Positions 45,152 through 54,898 are shown, counted from the stretch's first letter. The stretch: 64,000 nt of DNA from Mucilaginibacter sp. UR6-1 (GCF_020880975.1 NZ_JAJIWP010000003.1:496001-560000); one strand, 5' to 3'. Numbers and translations: made by a program. The notes: a model not told the origin generated them from the letters alone.

Positions 45152-46021
45152 TTAATTAAAACGTGCCTCGCCCTCAATTTTACGATAAGGCTTTGAAAAG
45201 AAATCGCTTACGGTACTGTTAAACCATTGCTTTTTATAAACAGGTGTTGCGTGGCCCGAGCCGGGGATGATCCACAGATAGGAGTTGGGTATGTTATCGG
45301 CTATTTCAAGCGTATGTATATTCTTGATCACATCATGATCTCCGGCCATAACCAGCACCGGGCAATTAATTTTATGCAATGCCGATGCCGGGATATTGGG
45401 CTGGTAGGATAGCAGGTGCATTACCTTGGCCACATTTTTAAGTTGTGCCGAAGCCGGTTTCATCAGTTTAAGCGAATCCTGTATCTGGAGGTTCCAGCCC
45501 ATGGCCATGCTGTATACCTGCGGGTCAACAGCGGTGGTATCGGGGCGCAGGTTAGCGCCGGTAACAGCCAGTTTTTTTACCTTATCAGGATGGCGCAGCG
45601 TGAGCAGCAAACCGTTGATGCCGCCATCGCTCCAGCCAATAATATTAACATTTTTAAGGTGCAGGGTATCCAGCAGTGCGTTCAGGTCATCGGCCATCAT
45701 CTCATAGCTTAATGAGTCCGTCGCGTCTGTTGATTTTCCCTGCGCGCGGCTGTCGGCCACTATTACCCGGTAGTTTTTAGCGAAATAAGGTATCTGGAAA
45801 ATAAAGTTATTGATAGAGCCGCCATTGCCATGAATAAGCAGCAGTGGCTCGCCTTTGCCATAAGTTTCGTAATACATTTTAAACCCGCGTATGTTAGCAT
45901 ATTTGCCGGTAGTGGTGTTACGCCCGTAGTGTGTGGTGTCCATCTCGGCAACTTGTGCAAAGGCTGCTGCCGGGGCAATAAAAAGTATTGCCAGTAATAC
46001 TATAAGTTTATGTAGGGGCAT
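45152..46021 (-). CDS. Secreted alpha/beta hydrolase (copy 2)
   Basis: This 289-residue protein is a close paralogue of its downstream neighbour. Signal peptide ends AAAFAQ. It keeps HGNGGSINN, IGWSDGGING (nucleophile Ser), GDHDVIK and GSGHATP, plus the strongly shared block SYEMMADDLNALLDTL. The copies match over most of the length but differ in the lid region, so substrate choice may differ. The two genes were likely made by a local duplication and are co-transcribed leftward. Confidence 0.82.
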   Translation of the reverse strand: MPLHKLIVLLAILFIAPAAAFAQVAEMDTTHYGRNTTTGKYANIRGFKMYYETYGKGEPLLLIHGNGGSINNFIFQIPYFAKNYRVIVADSRAQGKSTDATDSLSYEMMADDLNALLDTLHLKNVNIIGWSDGGINGLLLTLRHPDKVKKLAVTGANLRPDTTAVDPQVYSMAMGWNLQIQDSLKLMKPASAQLKNVAKVMHLLSYQPNIPASALHKINCPVLVMAGDHDVIKNIHTLEIADNIPNSYLWIIPGSGHATPVYKKQWFNSTVSDFFSKPYRKIEGEARFN

Positions 46022-46240
46022 AGTATGGGTGATTGAAGTACCTGTATGTGTTTATTATCGGTACGCATAAAGATATAATATGTTTTAAATTATTTTACAT
46101 TAATATGGCATTTTGTTTTGGCATGCAAGGCAATGATTTGTTACCTGTAAATGATTGTTGCTTGCCATATTTTATTGATATTAGCCTGTAATTATAAACC
46201 CGATGCCTGTTTTAAAAGGTTCACTTAAACATTCAGGATT

Positions 46241-47146
46241 ATGAGATTTGATGAGAATAAACCGTTGGACGTAGCGCTTAACGACTTGTTTGAACGCTAC
46301 AGCGAAGGCGTACCTGCCGTTAAGCAAATAACCGCCGCGCTGGTTGAAAAGGGCGTAGTGGCCTCGCAGCAGGATATTGTGAATGACCATGTTGCCTTCC
46401 GCACGCTTGGGTTGCCGCACCTGGGCATAGCCTCATTGGGCAAGATATTTTTGCACTATGGCTATACGCAGCGCGATCATTATCATTTTGAAAAAAAGAA
46501 GCTCGATGCCTATTGGTTTTCGCCACCGGAGCCTGTTTACCCGCGCATATTTATCAGCGAATTGCGGGTGGAGGAATTGTCTGCCGAAGCGCAGCACATC
46601 ATTAAAAAATATACCGCTGCCATAAATAGCGACCCGGTAGATGCGCTGGACCTGGATAATGGTGCCGAGGTTGGCGCATTTTTTCAAAAGCCCTTATGGG
46701 ACCGCCCAACCAAAGCTGATTACCTGCGCCTGCTTGAAGAAAATGAGTATGCCGCCTGGGTAATTTACAATCGCTATTACCTCAATCATTACACCATCAG
46801 CGTGCATGCGCTTAAAAACGGTTACAATACCATTGAGGATTTCAATAACTTCGCAGAGGGTTTAGGCATCAGGCTGAATACCGAGGGCGGCAAGATCAAG
46901 ACCAGCCCGGATGGTTTACTAAGCCAGAGCAGTACGGTTGCCGAAATGAAGGAGGCCCTGTTTGCCGGTGGCGAAACACTGGCCATTGCTGGCAGCTATG
47001 TGGAGTTTGCCGAACGCAGGCCACTGCCTGAATACAGCCACATACCGGCACAGCAGCTTACCACCGCGCAACGCCGCGAGGGTTTTGAAACCGGCAATGC
47101 CGATAAAATTTTTGAAAGTACATACACCAGTCAAACCAAAAAATAA
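46241..47146 (+). CDS. hglS: 2-oxoadipate dioxygenase/decarboxylase-like (DUF1338, HglS family)
   Basis: This 301-residue Fe(II) enzyme family turns 2-oxoadipate into D-2-hydroxyglutarate, a late step of lysine breakdown. The metal and substrate motif NDHVAFRT gives His50 and Arg54, the same four-residue spacing as in characterised HglS. Later YLNHYTISVH supplies His183 or His189, and YVEFAER supplies Glu255. At 301 residues it is of the shorter class without the extra domain. Its stop overlaps the start of the aldehyde dehydrogenase gene by one base, and a D-2-hydroxyglutarate dehydrogenase-type protein is third, so the operon covers consecutive steps. Confidence 0.82.
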   Translation: MRFDENKPLDVALNDLFERYSEGVPAVKQITAALVEKGVVASQQDIVNDHVAFRTLGLPHLGIASLGKIFLHYGYTQRDHYHFEKKKLDAYWFSPPEPVYPRIFISELRVEELSAEAQHIIKKYTAAINSDPVDALDLDNGAEVGAFFQKPLWDRPTKADYLRLLEENEYAAWVIYNRYYLNHYTISVHALKNGYNTIEDFNNFAEGLGIRLNTEGGKIKTSPDGLLSQSSTVAEMKEALFAGGETLAIAGSYVEFAERRPLPEYSHIPAQQLTTAQRREGFETGNADKIFESTYTSQTKK

Positions 47147-48684
47147 TGGTTGATATACAACAGATATTAAGCAGATTACAAATAAGTGATGTTAACCCAG
47201 CCTACAGCACGGGCAGTGTTTGGGCAGAGGTTAGCGGCGAAAACGCACATACCATATATTCGCCTGTTGATGGTAAAGCCATCGGCAAGGTAAATATGGC
47301 AACCGTGGCTGATTATAATACAGCCACCGATCAGGCGCAGCAGGCCTTTACAGCCTGGCGTGCTGTACCTGCCCCGCGCCGTGGCGAGATCGTTCGCCAG
47401 GTTGGCAATGCCCTGCGTGAGGCCAAGGATGACCTGGGCGCGCTGGTAAGCTACGAGATGGGCAAAAGCCTGCAGGAGGGGTTGGGCGAGGTGCAGGAGA
47501 TGATAGACATCTGCGATTTTGCCGTTGGGCAAAGCCGCCAGTTGTATGGCCTCACCATGCAATCTGAAAGACCATTGCACCGCATGTACGAGCAGTATCA
47601 TCCGTTAGGTGTTGTTGGTATTATATCAGCCTTTAACTTCCCGGTGGCGGTATGGAGCTGGAATACCATGCTGGCGCTTGTGTGCGGCAATACCTGCATC
47701 TGGAAACCGTCCGAAAAAACACCGCTTACGGCTGTGGCCTGCCAGCATATCATCAGCAAAGTATTTAAAGCCAATAATATACCCGAGGGCGTATGCTGCC
47801 TCGTAATTGGCGACCGTGAGGTAGGCAGCCTGATGGCTAATGACCCACGCGTGGCATTGGTATCGGCAACCGGCTCAACCCGTATGGGCAAGGCTGTGGC
47901 AACTGCCGTGGCTGCAAGGTTGGGCAAGGTATTATTGGAGCTTGGCGGCAACAATGCCATCATCATAACACCCGATGCTAATTTGGAAATGGCGCTTATC
48001 GGTACTGTGTTTGGCGCGGTGGGTACTGCCGGGCAGCGTTGTACATCAACACGCAGGCTGATCATTCACGAGTCAGTTTATGATGATTTTAAGCAAAAAC
48101 TGGTCAGCGCCTACAAGCAAATAAGGATAGGTAACCCGCTGGACAGCAATAACCACATGGGCCCGCTGATAGATACAGACGCGGTGAAGAATTATTTAGA
48201 TGCCATTGAAAAATGCAAAGCCGAGGGTGGCAATTTTGTGGTTGAGGGCGGTTTGTTACAGGGTGATGATTATGCGTCAGGCTGCTATGTTAAACCCTGC
48301 ATTGCCGAGGTGCAAAACAGCTACGCCATCGTTCAGCACGAAACATTCGCGCCTATACTCTATCTTATAAAGTACAGTACCCTGAATGAAGCCATCGCCC
48401 TGCAAAACGGTGTGCCGCAAGGCTTGTCATCCGCTATCATGACCAATAATTTGCGCGAGGCGGAGTTGTTTCTTTCCGGCGCGGGATCTGATTGTGGCAT
48501 AGCCAACGTGAACATCGGTACATCCGGTGCCGAAATTGGCGGCGCGTTCGGCGGGGAAAAGGAAACGGGCGGCGGCCGCGAGTCGGGCTCGGATGCCTGG
48601 AAAGCGTACATGCGCAGGCAAACCAATACCATCAATTATTCAACCGAGCTGCCATTGGCGCAGGGTATAAAATTCGATTTTTAG
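47146..48684 (+). CDS. amaB: Alpha-aminoadipate semialdehyde dehydrogenase (ALDH7/antiquitin type)
   Basis: This 512-residue protein belongs to ALDH7: AFTAWRAVPAPRRGEIVRQV near the start, NFPVAVWSWN, ELGGNNAII with the general base Glu, AGQRCTSTRR with the catalytic Cys, and the family-specific end GGGRESGSDAWKAYMRRQTN then TINYS. ALDH7 oxidises aminoadipate semialdehyde (in equilibrium with piperideine-6-carboxylate) to 2-aminoadipate with NAD. It lies between HglS and the flavoprotein gene with no gaps, giving a coherent lysine-to-2-oxoglutarate route. An aminotransferase for aminoadipate is not in the window. Confidence 0.88.
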   Translation: MVDIQQILSRLQISDVNPAYSTGSVWAEVSGENAHTIYSPVDGKAIGKVNMATVADYNTATDQAQQAFTAWRAVPAPRRGEIVRQVGNALREAKDDLGALVSYEMGKSLQEGLGEVQEMIDICDFAVGQSRQLYGLTMQSERPLHRMYEQYHPLGVVGIISAFNFPVAVWSWNTMLALVCGNTCIWKPSEKTPLTAVACQHIISKVFKANNIPEGVCCLVIGDREVGSLMANDPRVALVSATGSTRMGKAVATAVAARLGKVLLELGGNNAIIITPDANLEMALIGTVFGAVGTAGQRCTSTRRLIIHESVYDDFKQKLVSAYKQIRIGNPLDSNNHMGPLIDTDAVKNYLDAIEKCKAEGGNFVVEGGLLQGDDYASGCYVKPCIAEVQNSYAIVQHETFAPILYLIKYSTLNEAIALQNGVPQGLSSAIMTNNLREAELFLSGAGSDCGIANVNIGTSGAEIGGAFGGEKETGGGRESGSDAWKAYMRRQTNTINYSTELPLAQGIKFDF

Positions 48685-48687
48685 GAG

Positions 48688-51618
48688 ATGCTCGATCACG
48701 GACTTCGGGAACTCAGGGAGGCGTTAACAGGCGAATTGTACTCGGACGAACTGATGCGTGTACTCTACGCCACGGATGCCTCCGCCTACTCCGAAATGCC
48801 GCTGGCCGTAGCCATCCCCAGGGGCGAGGATGATCTGAAAAAGCTGATCGTCTTCGCCAATAATTACAAAACCTCGCTGATACCCCGCACCGCCGGTACC
48901 TCATTGGCCGGGCAGGTGGTGGGCAAGGGCGTGGTGGTTGATGTATCCAGGCATTTTACCGGTATTATCGAAGTAAACACCGCCGAAAAATGGGTGCGCG
49001 TGCAGCCCGGCGTGGTGCGTGATGAACTGAACCGTTACCTGCGCCCTTATGGTCTGTACTTCGGCCCCGAAACTTCGACAGCCAACCGCGCCATGATCGG
49101 CGGCATGGTAGGCAACAATGCCTGCGGCTCCAATTCCATGGTTTACGGCAGTACACGCGATCATACCCTGGAGGTGAAAGCCTTACTAAGCGATGGCAGC
49201 GAAGCGGTTTTCAGGCCGATGAATTTTGAGGCGTTCATTGCCGCTGGCGAGGGTGACACACTTGAGGCATCATTATATCGAACCATCAGGCAGCAGCTTG
49301 GCGATTGGGAAGTACAGCAGGAGATCCGCCGCGAGTTCCCGAAACCAAGCGTTAACCGCCGCAACACCGGTTACGCCATTGATGTGCTGCTGGATAGTAA
49401 TCCCTTTAGCGCCGGTGGCGATGATTTTAATTTTTGCAAACTGATATGCGGCTCAGAGGGTACGCTGGCTTTTATCACCGAAATAAAGCTGAACCTGGAA
49501 GAGCTGCCCCCGCAAATAACCGGGCTGCTTTGCGTGCATTGCCCGTCGGTAGATGCGGCATTACATGCCAATATCATCGCCCTCAAATATCAGCCGCGAT
49601 CATGCGAGCTGATCGACCATTATATATTGGATTGCACGCTCGATAACCCCTCGCAAGCGCTTAACCGTTTTTTTGTACAGGGCAGCCCCAAAGCTATTTT
49701 GGTGGTAGAGTTATCGGCACAAAGTAATGATGAATTGATTGCCACTGCCGCCCGACTTGAGGGAGAACTAAGGCAAGGTGGTTTAGGCTATCATTTTCCG
49801 TTACTAACGGGGCAGCAGCAAAATGCCGTATGGTCGTTACGCAAGGCGGGGCTGGGTTTGTTAAGTAACCTGCCCGGCGATGAAAAGGCCGTGGCCGTTA
49901 TTGAAGATACCGCCGTTGATGCCGTTGATCTGCCTGCATACATAGCGGAGTTTAACCGGATATTAGAGAAGCACGGCCTGTACAGCGTATACTATGCCCA
50001 TGCCGGTTCGGGCGAGTTGCATTTAAGGCCGATGCTGAACTTAAAGACGGCCGGGGGCGTGCAGAAATTCCGCATGATAGCGCAGGAGATAGCCGGACTG
50101 GTAAAAAAATACCGTGGTTCATTAAGCGGCGAGCATGGCGACGGGCGCCTGCGCGGCGAATTTATCCCGCAGATGATAGGGGAGAAGAATTACCGCCTGC
50201 TGCAAGCCATCAAACAAACCTGGGACCCTCAGGGCATATTCAATCCCGGCAAAATAACCGGTACGCCGCCTATGGACGAATACCTGCGCTACACGCCGGG
50301 ACAGCAGGTGCCTGAAATTGAAACCGTATTCCGTTTTCGCGGGCAAAATATTTTACAACATGCCGAGCAGTGCAACGGCTCGGGCGATTGCCGCAAGTCG
50401 GCACAGGCAGGCGGTACCATGTGCCCATCGTACATGGCCACCCGTAACGAGCAGGATACCACCCGTGCCCGCGCCAATACCCTGCGCCATTACCTTACCA
50501 ATTCTGAAAAGCTGAACCGCTTTGATCATCCCGAAATTAAGGAGGTGATGGACCTGTGTTTAAGTTGCAAAGGCTGCCGGTCGGAGTGCCCCTCCAGCGT
50601 GGATATGGCCAAGCTGAAAGCCGAGTTTTTGCAGCATTATTATGATGCCAATGGCACCCCCATGCAGGCCAGACTGATAGCTGCTTTGCCCAGGCTTAAT
50701 AAATTGGGTATGGCATGGCCGGGATTGTATAATTTTTTTACGGCTGATAATGCTATCGGCACCATATTAAAAAAAAGCCTCGGCTTTTCAGCAAAGCGTA
50801 CTCTGCCAAAGTTGGCCTCGCAAACCTTGCAGCAGTGGTATAAAAAGCAGGCTGATAAAAAACAGAAGGGCAAACGTGTTTACTTCTTTTGCGATGAGTT
50901 TACCAATTACAACGATGTAAGCATTGGCCAAAAGGCTGTAAAATTATTGCAGGCGCTGGGTTACGAAGTAGTTTTTCCGCAGCATCTGGAAAGTGCGCGT
51001 ACCATGCTCTCTAAAGGCTTGTTGCGGCAGGCCAAAGCCGTGGCAGAAAAAAATGTGGCGCTGCTTGCTCCGCTGATTAATGATAATGCGCCGCTGATCG
51101 GAGTTGAACCATCGGCCATTTTGAGTTTTCGGGATGAATATCCTGACCTGGTAAAAGAAGAGCTATTACCACAGGCGCAAGTTTTAGCTAAAAACGCTTT
51201 ATTGTTAGAGGAATTCATCGCCCGTGAAGTAAAAACCGGAAACATAACCGGCGAGCAATTTACAATTGAACACCGGCATGTGTTGCTGCACGGCCACTGC
51301 CAGCAAAAGGCCTGGAATGTGCAGGCGGCATCGCAAATGGCGTTGAGTTTGCCTGTTAATTATCAGGTTGAGGTTATCCCTTCGGGTTGTTGTGGCATGG
51401 CAGGTTCATTCGGGTACGAGGATAAGCATTATGATGTTTCCATGCGCATAGGCGAACTGGTGCTATTCCCCGCGGTTCGTGGTGCAGATACCGATACCAT
51501 TATAGCCGCGCCGGGCACCAGTTGCCGCCACCAAATTAAAGATGGAACGGCGGTAACAGCACAACATCCTGCCGAAATATTATGGGATGCATTGGTTAAA
51601 AATGAACCCGTTAACTAA
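48688..51618 (+). CDS. FAD/iron-sulfur oxidoreductase, D-2-hydroxyglutarate dehydrogenase type (YdiJ-like)
   Basis: The 976-residue fusion has an FAD_binding_4 domain (about 45-180; FANNYKTSLIPRTAGTSLAG), an FAD-oxidase C-terminal domain (about 250-520; YYAHAGSGELHLRP, SGEHGDGRL), a dicluster 4Fe-4S region (CNGSGDCRK..MCPSYMATR, CLSCKGCRSECPSSVDMAKL) and a C-terminal CCG domain (HGHCQQKAWN, SGCCGMAGSFGYE). E. coli YdiJ has this layout and oxidises D-2-hydroxyglutarate. Here it is 3 bases downstream of the aldehyde dehydrogenase with AGGAG just before the start. It should finish the path 2-oxoadipate to 2-oxoglutarate. Confidence 0.85.
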   Translation: MLDHGLRELREALTGELYSDELMRVLYATDASAYSEMPLAVAIPRGEDDLKKLIVFANNYKTSLIPRTAGTSLAGQVVGKGVVVDVSRHFTGIIEVNTAEKWVRVQPGVVRDELNRYLRPYGLYFGPETSTANRAMIGGMVGNNACGSNSMVYGSTRDHTLEVKALLSDGSEAVFRPMNFEAFIAAGEGDTLEASLYRTIRQQLGDWEVQQEIRREFPKPSVNRRNTGYAIDVLLDSNPFSAGGDDFNFCKLICGSEGTLAFITEIKLNLEELPPQITGLLCVHCPSVDAALHANIIALKYQPRSCELIDHYILDCTLDNPSQALNRFFVQGSPKAILVVELSAQSNDELIATAARLEGELRQGGLGYHFPLLTGQQQNAVWSLRKAGLGLLSNLPGDEKAVAVIEDTAVDAVDLPAYIAEFNRILEKHGLYSVYYAHAGSGELHLRPMLNLKTAGGVQKFRMIAQEIAGLVKKYRGSLSGEHGDGRLRGEFIPQMIGEKNYRLLQAIKQTWDPQGIFNPGKITGTPPMDEYLRYTPGQQVPEIETVFRFRGQNILQHAEQCNGSGDCRKSAQAGGTMCPSYMATRNEQDTTRARANTLRHYLTNSEKLNRFDHPEIKEVMDLCLSCKGCRSECPSSVDMAKLKAEFLQHYYDANGTPMQARLIAALPRLNKLGMAWPGLYNFFTADNAIGTILKKSLGFSAKRTLPKLASQTLQQWYKKQADKKQKGKRVYFFCDEFTNYNDVSIGQKAVKLLQALGYEVVFPQHLESARTMLSKGLLRQAKAVAEKNVALLAPLINDNAPLIGVEPSAILSFRDEYPDLVKEELLPQAQVLAKNALLLEEFIAREVKTGNITGEQFTIEHRHVLLHGHCQQKAWNVQAASQMALSLPVNYQVEVIPSGCCGMAGSFGYEDKHYDVSMRIGELVLFPAVRGADTDTIIAAPGTSCRHQIKDGTAVTAQHPAEILWDALVKNEPVN

Positions 51619-51650
51619 AACTTAATACAGAATTTGTTTATCAATAATGA

Positions 51651-51677
51651 ATTATGTTTAGTTTTGCTAAACATAAT
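51651..51677 (+). promoter_or_regulatory. Palindrome A of the phosphonate regulon
   Basis: ATTATGTTTAG (51651-51661) and CTAAACATAAT (51667-51677) are perfect 11-base arms around TTTTG, ending 5 bases before the ATG of the phosphonatase-like gene. The TAAAC/GTTTA core recurs before the MFS carrier and susC. It could be an operator or an mRNA hairpin over the ribosome binding site. Confidence 0.6.
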
Positions 51678-51682
51678 TTACA

Positions 51683-52357
51683 ATGAATACTATTATAAAA
51701 ATGGTTGTTTTCGATATGGCCGGAACAACCGTGAACGAACAGAATATTGTTTATAAAACACTTCACAAAGCTATAAACGATGCCGGTTACAACATATCCC
51801 TCAACGATGTACTGGCCGTTGGCGCAGGCATGGAAAAATTACAGGCTATTAAAAGTATATTACATACCTATGCCGGTGTTGACGATGCTGTGATTGCGGA
51901 AAGCATCTTTCAAAAATTCTCTACCCAGTTAGATAATGCCTATAGCACAAATGCCATATTGCCCCAGCCTAACGCCACAGATGCCTTTAAGGCGCTGAAA
52001 GAAAAGGGTATTTTGGTGGTGCTTAACACCGGTTACAGCGGCCAGGTAGCGCAAGCTATTGTTAACAAACTGGGCTGGCAAAAAGGTGTTGAGTTTGATA
52101 CGCTGATAACCGCCAGCGATGTAAAAGGTGGCCGCCCCGCGCCGGATATGATTAAACTGGCAGCGCAAATGTATAACATAAGCACTGCCGAAATTGTAAA
52201 GGTTGGCGATTCGGTAATTGACATTCAGGAAGGGAAAAACGCGGGCTGCGCTATGAGCATTGGTATTACTACCGGGGCGCATACGGTTGAACAATTGCAA
52301 TCAGCACAGCCGGATCACATCATCAATAACCTGCTGGAGTTGCTGCCGCTTGTTTAA
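51683..52357 (+). CDS. Phosphonatase-like HAD hydrolase (PhnX-like, TIGR03351 type)
   Basis: This 224-residue HAD protein carries the phosphonatase signature instead of the usual HAD one: FDMAGTTV with nucleophile Asp11. The cap-domain Lys52 (GMEKLQAI) lies 41 residues after the Asp, as in PhnX where Lys forms a Schiff base with phosphonoacetaldehyde. The later GGRPAPDMI has Arg where ordinary HADs have Lys, and VKVGDSVIDIQEGKNAG closes the active site. PhnX's nearby His is Ala here. Likely reaction: phosphonoacetaldehyde to acetaldehyde and phosphate. It heads the locus with a palindrome before it. Confidence 0.82.
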   Translation: MNTIIKMVVFDMAGTTVNEQNIVYKTLHKAINDAGYNISLNDVLAVGAGMEKLQAIKSILHTYAGVDDAVIAESIFQKFSTQLDNAYSTNAILPQPNATDAFKALKEKGILVVLNTGYSGQVAQAIVNKLGWQKGVEFDTLITASDVKGGRPAPDMIKLAAQMYNISTAEIVKVGDSVIDIQEGKNAGCAMSIGITTGAHTVEQLQSAQPDHIINNLLELLPLV

Positions 52358-52434
52358 TCGTTTATCCTGATAAAATAATATTTGCTTAACGCCTCATCAT
52401 TGGTGAGTGCTTATCTTGCATAAAAGTTTCATCT

Positions 52435-53694
52435 ATGCTTATCAACACCAAAATAGTAAAGCTTACGGCATTTTTCGTCGCGGCTGTTTCCATATCCGTG
52501 GCTCAGCCCAAAACTAAAACACATAAAGCGGTTTTTATAATTGCCGATGGCATTCCTGCGGATGTGATTGAGAAATTACCGATGCCCAACCTGCAAAAAA
52601 TAGCTGCTGAAGGCAAATACCTTCGTGCTCATGTAGGCGGCGAAAAGGATGGTTATTCGCAAACGCCTACCATATCGGCAGTAGGGTATAACAGTTTGCT
52701 TACGGGTACATGGGTAAACAAGCACAACGTTTGGGATAATGATATTAAAGCGCCAAACTATAACTACCCCACCATCTTCCGGATATTTAAGGATCAGTAT
52801 CCGCAGAAAAAGATAGCGGTTTTTTCGAGCTGGGAAGATAACCGTACCAAACTGGTTGGTGATGGTTTAAAGCAAACCAATAGCATTGAGGTTGATATTC
52901 ATGCTGATGGCTTTGAGTTGGATACCATAAACTTTAAGCACGATAAGGAAAGCGCCTACATGCACCGCATTGATGAAAAAGTGGTGGCTGAGGCCTCAGC
53001 AAGCATAAAAACGCAGGCGCCTGATCTGTCATGGATCTACCTGGAATATACCGACGATATGGGACACCGTTACGGCGATAGTCCGCAATACTATGCCGCC
53101 ATCGGTATGCTTGATAAGCAGATCGGTACCATTTGGGATGCCATTAAATACCGTGAGCAAAAGTTTAACGAAAGCTGGCAGATCTATATCACCACCGATC
53201 ATGGGCGGGATGAAGCTACAGGCAAAGGCCATGGTGGCCAGTCGGACAGGCAGCGCTCCACCTGGATAGTTACCAACGCTAAGGATGTAAATACTTATGC
53301 GAATTACTATACGCCCGGCATTGTTGATATTATGCCATCGCTGGCGCGTTTTATGAATATCAGCATCCCCGTAAAATATCAGCGGGAGATAGATGGCGTG
53401 CCCTTAACCGGACAGGTGTCAGTAGCGCAGCCCAAAGTAAACCTTATACAAGGCAACCTGGATGTTACCTGGAAAGCTTTGAATAAGGGCGAGCAGGTAA
53501 ATATTTGGGTAGCAACAACCAACAACGTTAAGGAGGGCAAAAGCGACACCTACAAGCTGATGGGTAAATTTAACGGTGATGCCGGCCACGCGCTGATCCC
53601 GGTTAAAGATGCCCCATCAGAAATTTATAAGGTTTGTATTGAAGGCAAGTACAATATGGTGAACACCTGGTTTGTGGTTAAGTCAAAAAAATAA
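52435..53694 (+). CDS. Secreted alkaline-phosphatase-superfamily hydrolase (NPP/PhnA-like) 1
   Basis: This 419-residue protein has a signal peptide ending ISVAQ. It shows FIIADGIP (metal Asp38), [17 protein letters not shown] with Ser81 at the nucleophile position by alignment to nucleotide pyrophosphatases (usually Thr), DDMGHRYGD (Asp and His ligands) and [16 protein letters not shown]. The family covers phosphodiesterases, phosphomonoesterases and phosphonoacetate hydrolase. Beside a phosphonatase, a role in freeing phosphonates from esters or conjugates is plausible. A beta-sandwich tail follows after about residue 330. It is probably co-transcribed with the upstream hydrolase, 77 bases away. 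Confidence 0.75.
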   Translation: MLINTKIVKLTAFFVAAVSISVAQPKTKTHKAVFIIADGIPADVIEKLPMPNLQKIAAEGKYLRAHVGGEKDGYSQTPTISAVGYNSLLTGTWVNKHNVWDNDIKAPNYNYPTIFRIFKDQYPQKKIAVFSSWEDNRTKLVGDGLKQTNSIEVDIHADGFELDTINFKHDKESAYMHRIDEKVVAEASASIKTQAPDLSWIYLEYTDDMGHRYGDSPQYYAAIGMLDKQIGTIWDAIKYREQKFNESWQIYITTDHGRDEATGKGHGGQSDRQRSTWIVTNAKDVNTYANYYTPGIVDIMPSLARFMNISIPVKYQREIDGVPLTGQVSVAQPKVNLIQGNLDVTWKALNKGEQVNIWVATTNNVKEGKSDTYKLMGKFNGDAGHALIPVKDAPSEIYKVCIEGKYNMVNTWFVVKSKK

Positions 53695-53710
53695 AGCCTA
53701 ATGGGTTAAC

Positions 53711-53749
53711 AAAAATGGGGCTTGCAGATAATGCAAGCCCCGTTTTTTA
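53711..53749. terminator. Bidirectional terminator after hydrolase 1
   Basis: GGGGCTTGCA and TGCAAGCCCC form a perfect 10-base stem around GATAA with AAAAAT before and GTTTTTT after. It ends both the rightward hydrolase unit and the leftward oxidase-carrier unit. Confidence 0.85.
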
Positions 53750-53769
53750 TTAATGAAGAATATTAAGCC

Positions 53770-54897
53770 TTATTGCCTCGCGGCGATAAATTGTTCGCAA
53801 AGGCCGAAGGAGAGCGTCATGCCATTACCGCCGAGGCCGTTGATGATGGTAACACCCGGTTCAGGTTCCAGTATTAGTTCGGTTTGGCCGTTGGTAAGCT
53901 TAGGGTAAATGCCATTCCAGCTTTGTATTACCAGGTTGTTTGTAAAGCGGGTAAAGGTAGCCAGGTAATCCAGTATCATGCGGTTGATGAACTCCTTATC
54001 AAACGGATCGTGCACCAAGCCATACTCGTGCGAATCGCCCACGGTAAGTTCACCCAGATGATTTTGCGAAACCATTACGTGTATGCCCCATTTCAGGTAT
54101 TCGGCATATTGCTGCTCATAGCGGGCTTTTAAAGCCGGTAATGATGGCGCGGCGCCAAACCCGGGATAGTGAATCATGGATAGGCTGCCGCAAAGCGATG
54201 GGCCAATACGTAAGCCATCGGGCTGTGCTGCAAGGCGCATCATTTGCAATTTGCATTTGGTGAGCGGCGCCTCGGCAAACAGTTCGGGGTATAGGGTTTC
54301 AAATTCGGCACCGCCGCACACAAACACCTCATCGGCCTGCCAGGTGCGGTTGCCGCTGCGCACCTCGGTGCCCTTTATCGCGCTGATAGCGGTATTCCAG
54401 TAAAAGGTAACGTCATGTTTTTCGGTAAGGTATGCTGCCACTTGTCCAATAGCGGCACGGGCCTCCACGATCATTTCGGTGCCGCTCCATAGCGCACCTT
54501 TTAACCCATCCGGATTTACCGATGGCGATTTTGACAAGGCTTCGGCAGGTGATAGCAGGGTGCAATCACGTACCGTTCTGTTCAGGTCGGCATACTCGGT
54601 CATTACCTGTAGTTCATCATCATGGTAGGCCAGGTGGAGCGAGCCCACCTCGTCATGCCAGATACCGGCTTCGGTGGCTAACTGTTTCCAGATGCCGCGT
54701 GAAAGCATGGCGCGTTCAAATAATGTTCCGTTGGGCTGCCCAATGGGCCATATCATCCCAAAGTTACGTATGGATGCGCCAACCGCGCGTTCGTTACGCT
54801 CAAATACGGTAATCTTATAACCTCGTGTGGCCAGCGCACGGGCGGTGGCCAGGCCAACAATGCCCGCGCCTATAATAATGGCAGATCTGTTACTCAT
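53770..54897 (-). CDS. FAD-dependent amine oxidoreductase of the phosphonate-associated family (TIGR03364)
   Basis: This 375-residue DAO-fold flavoenzyme has the dinucleotide motif IIGAGIVGLATARALA (residues 8-23) and FERNERAVGASIRNFG, a highly conserved opening of the family found in phosphonate operons. The C-terminal end carries INGLGGNGMTLSFGLCEQF, the second FAD-contact region. Work on the related PbfC and PbfD enzymes showed oxidation of 2-aminoethylphosphonate or its N-methyl form to phosphonoacetaldehyde. I expect that reaction here, which would feed the phosphonatase. It ends an operon with the MFS carrier, 1 base apart. Confidence 0.8.
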   Translation of the reverse strand: MSNRSAIIIGAGIVGLATARALATRGYKITVFERNERAVGASIRNFGMIWPIGQPNGTLFERAMLSRGIWKQLATEAGIWHDEVGSLHLAYHDDELQVMTEYADLNRTVRDCTLLSPAEALSKSPSVNPDGLKGALWSGTEMIVEARAAIGQVAAYLTEKHDVTFYWNTAISAIKGTEVRSGNRTWQADEVFVCGGAEFETLYPELFAEAPLTKCKLQMMRLAAQPDGLRIGPSLCGSLSMIHYPGFGAAPSLPALKARYEQQYAEYLKWGIHVMVSQNHLGELTVGDSHEYGLVHDPFDKEFINRMILDYLATFTRFTNNLVIQSWNGIYPKLTNGQTELILEPEPGVTIINGLGGNGMTLSFGLCEQFIAARQ

Positions 54898-54898
54898 T

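Noticed and set aside
47598..48065. Antisense frame of 155 residues inside the aldehyde dehydrogenase gene
   Set aside because: Shadow of a strongly conserved enzyme; no homology pattern of its own.
52340..52434. Fourth regulon palindrome before the secreted hydrolase 1
   Set aside because: Two GTTTA copies occur but in the same direction, one of them over the stop codon; no dyad is formed.
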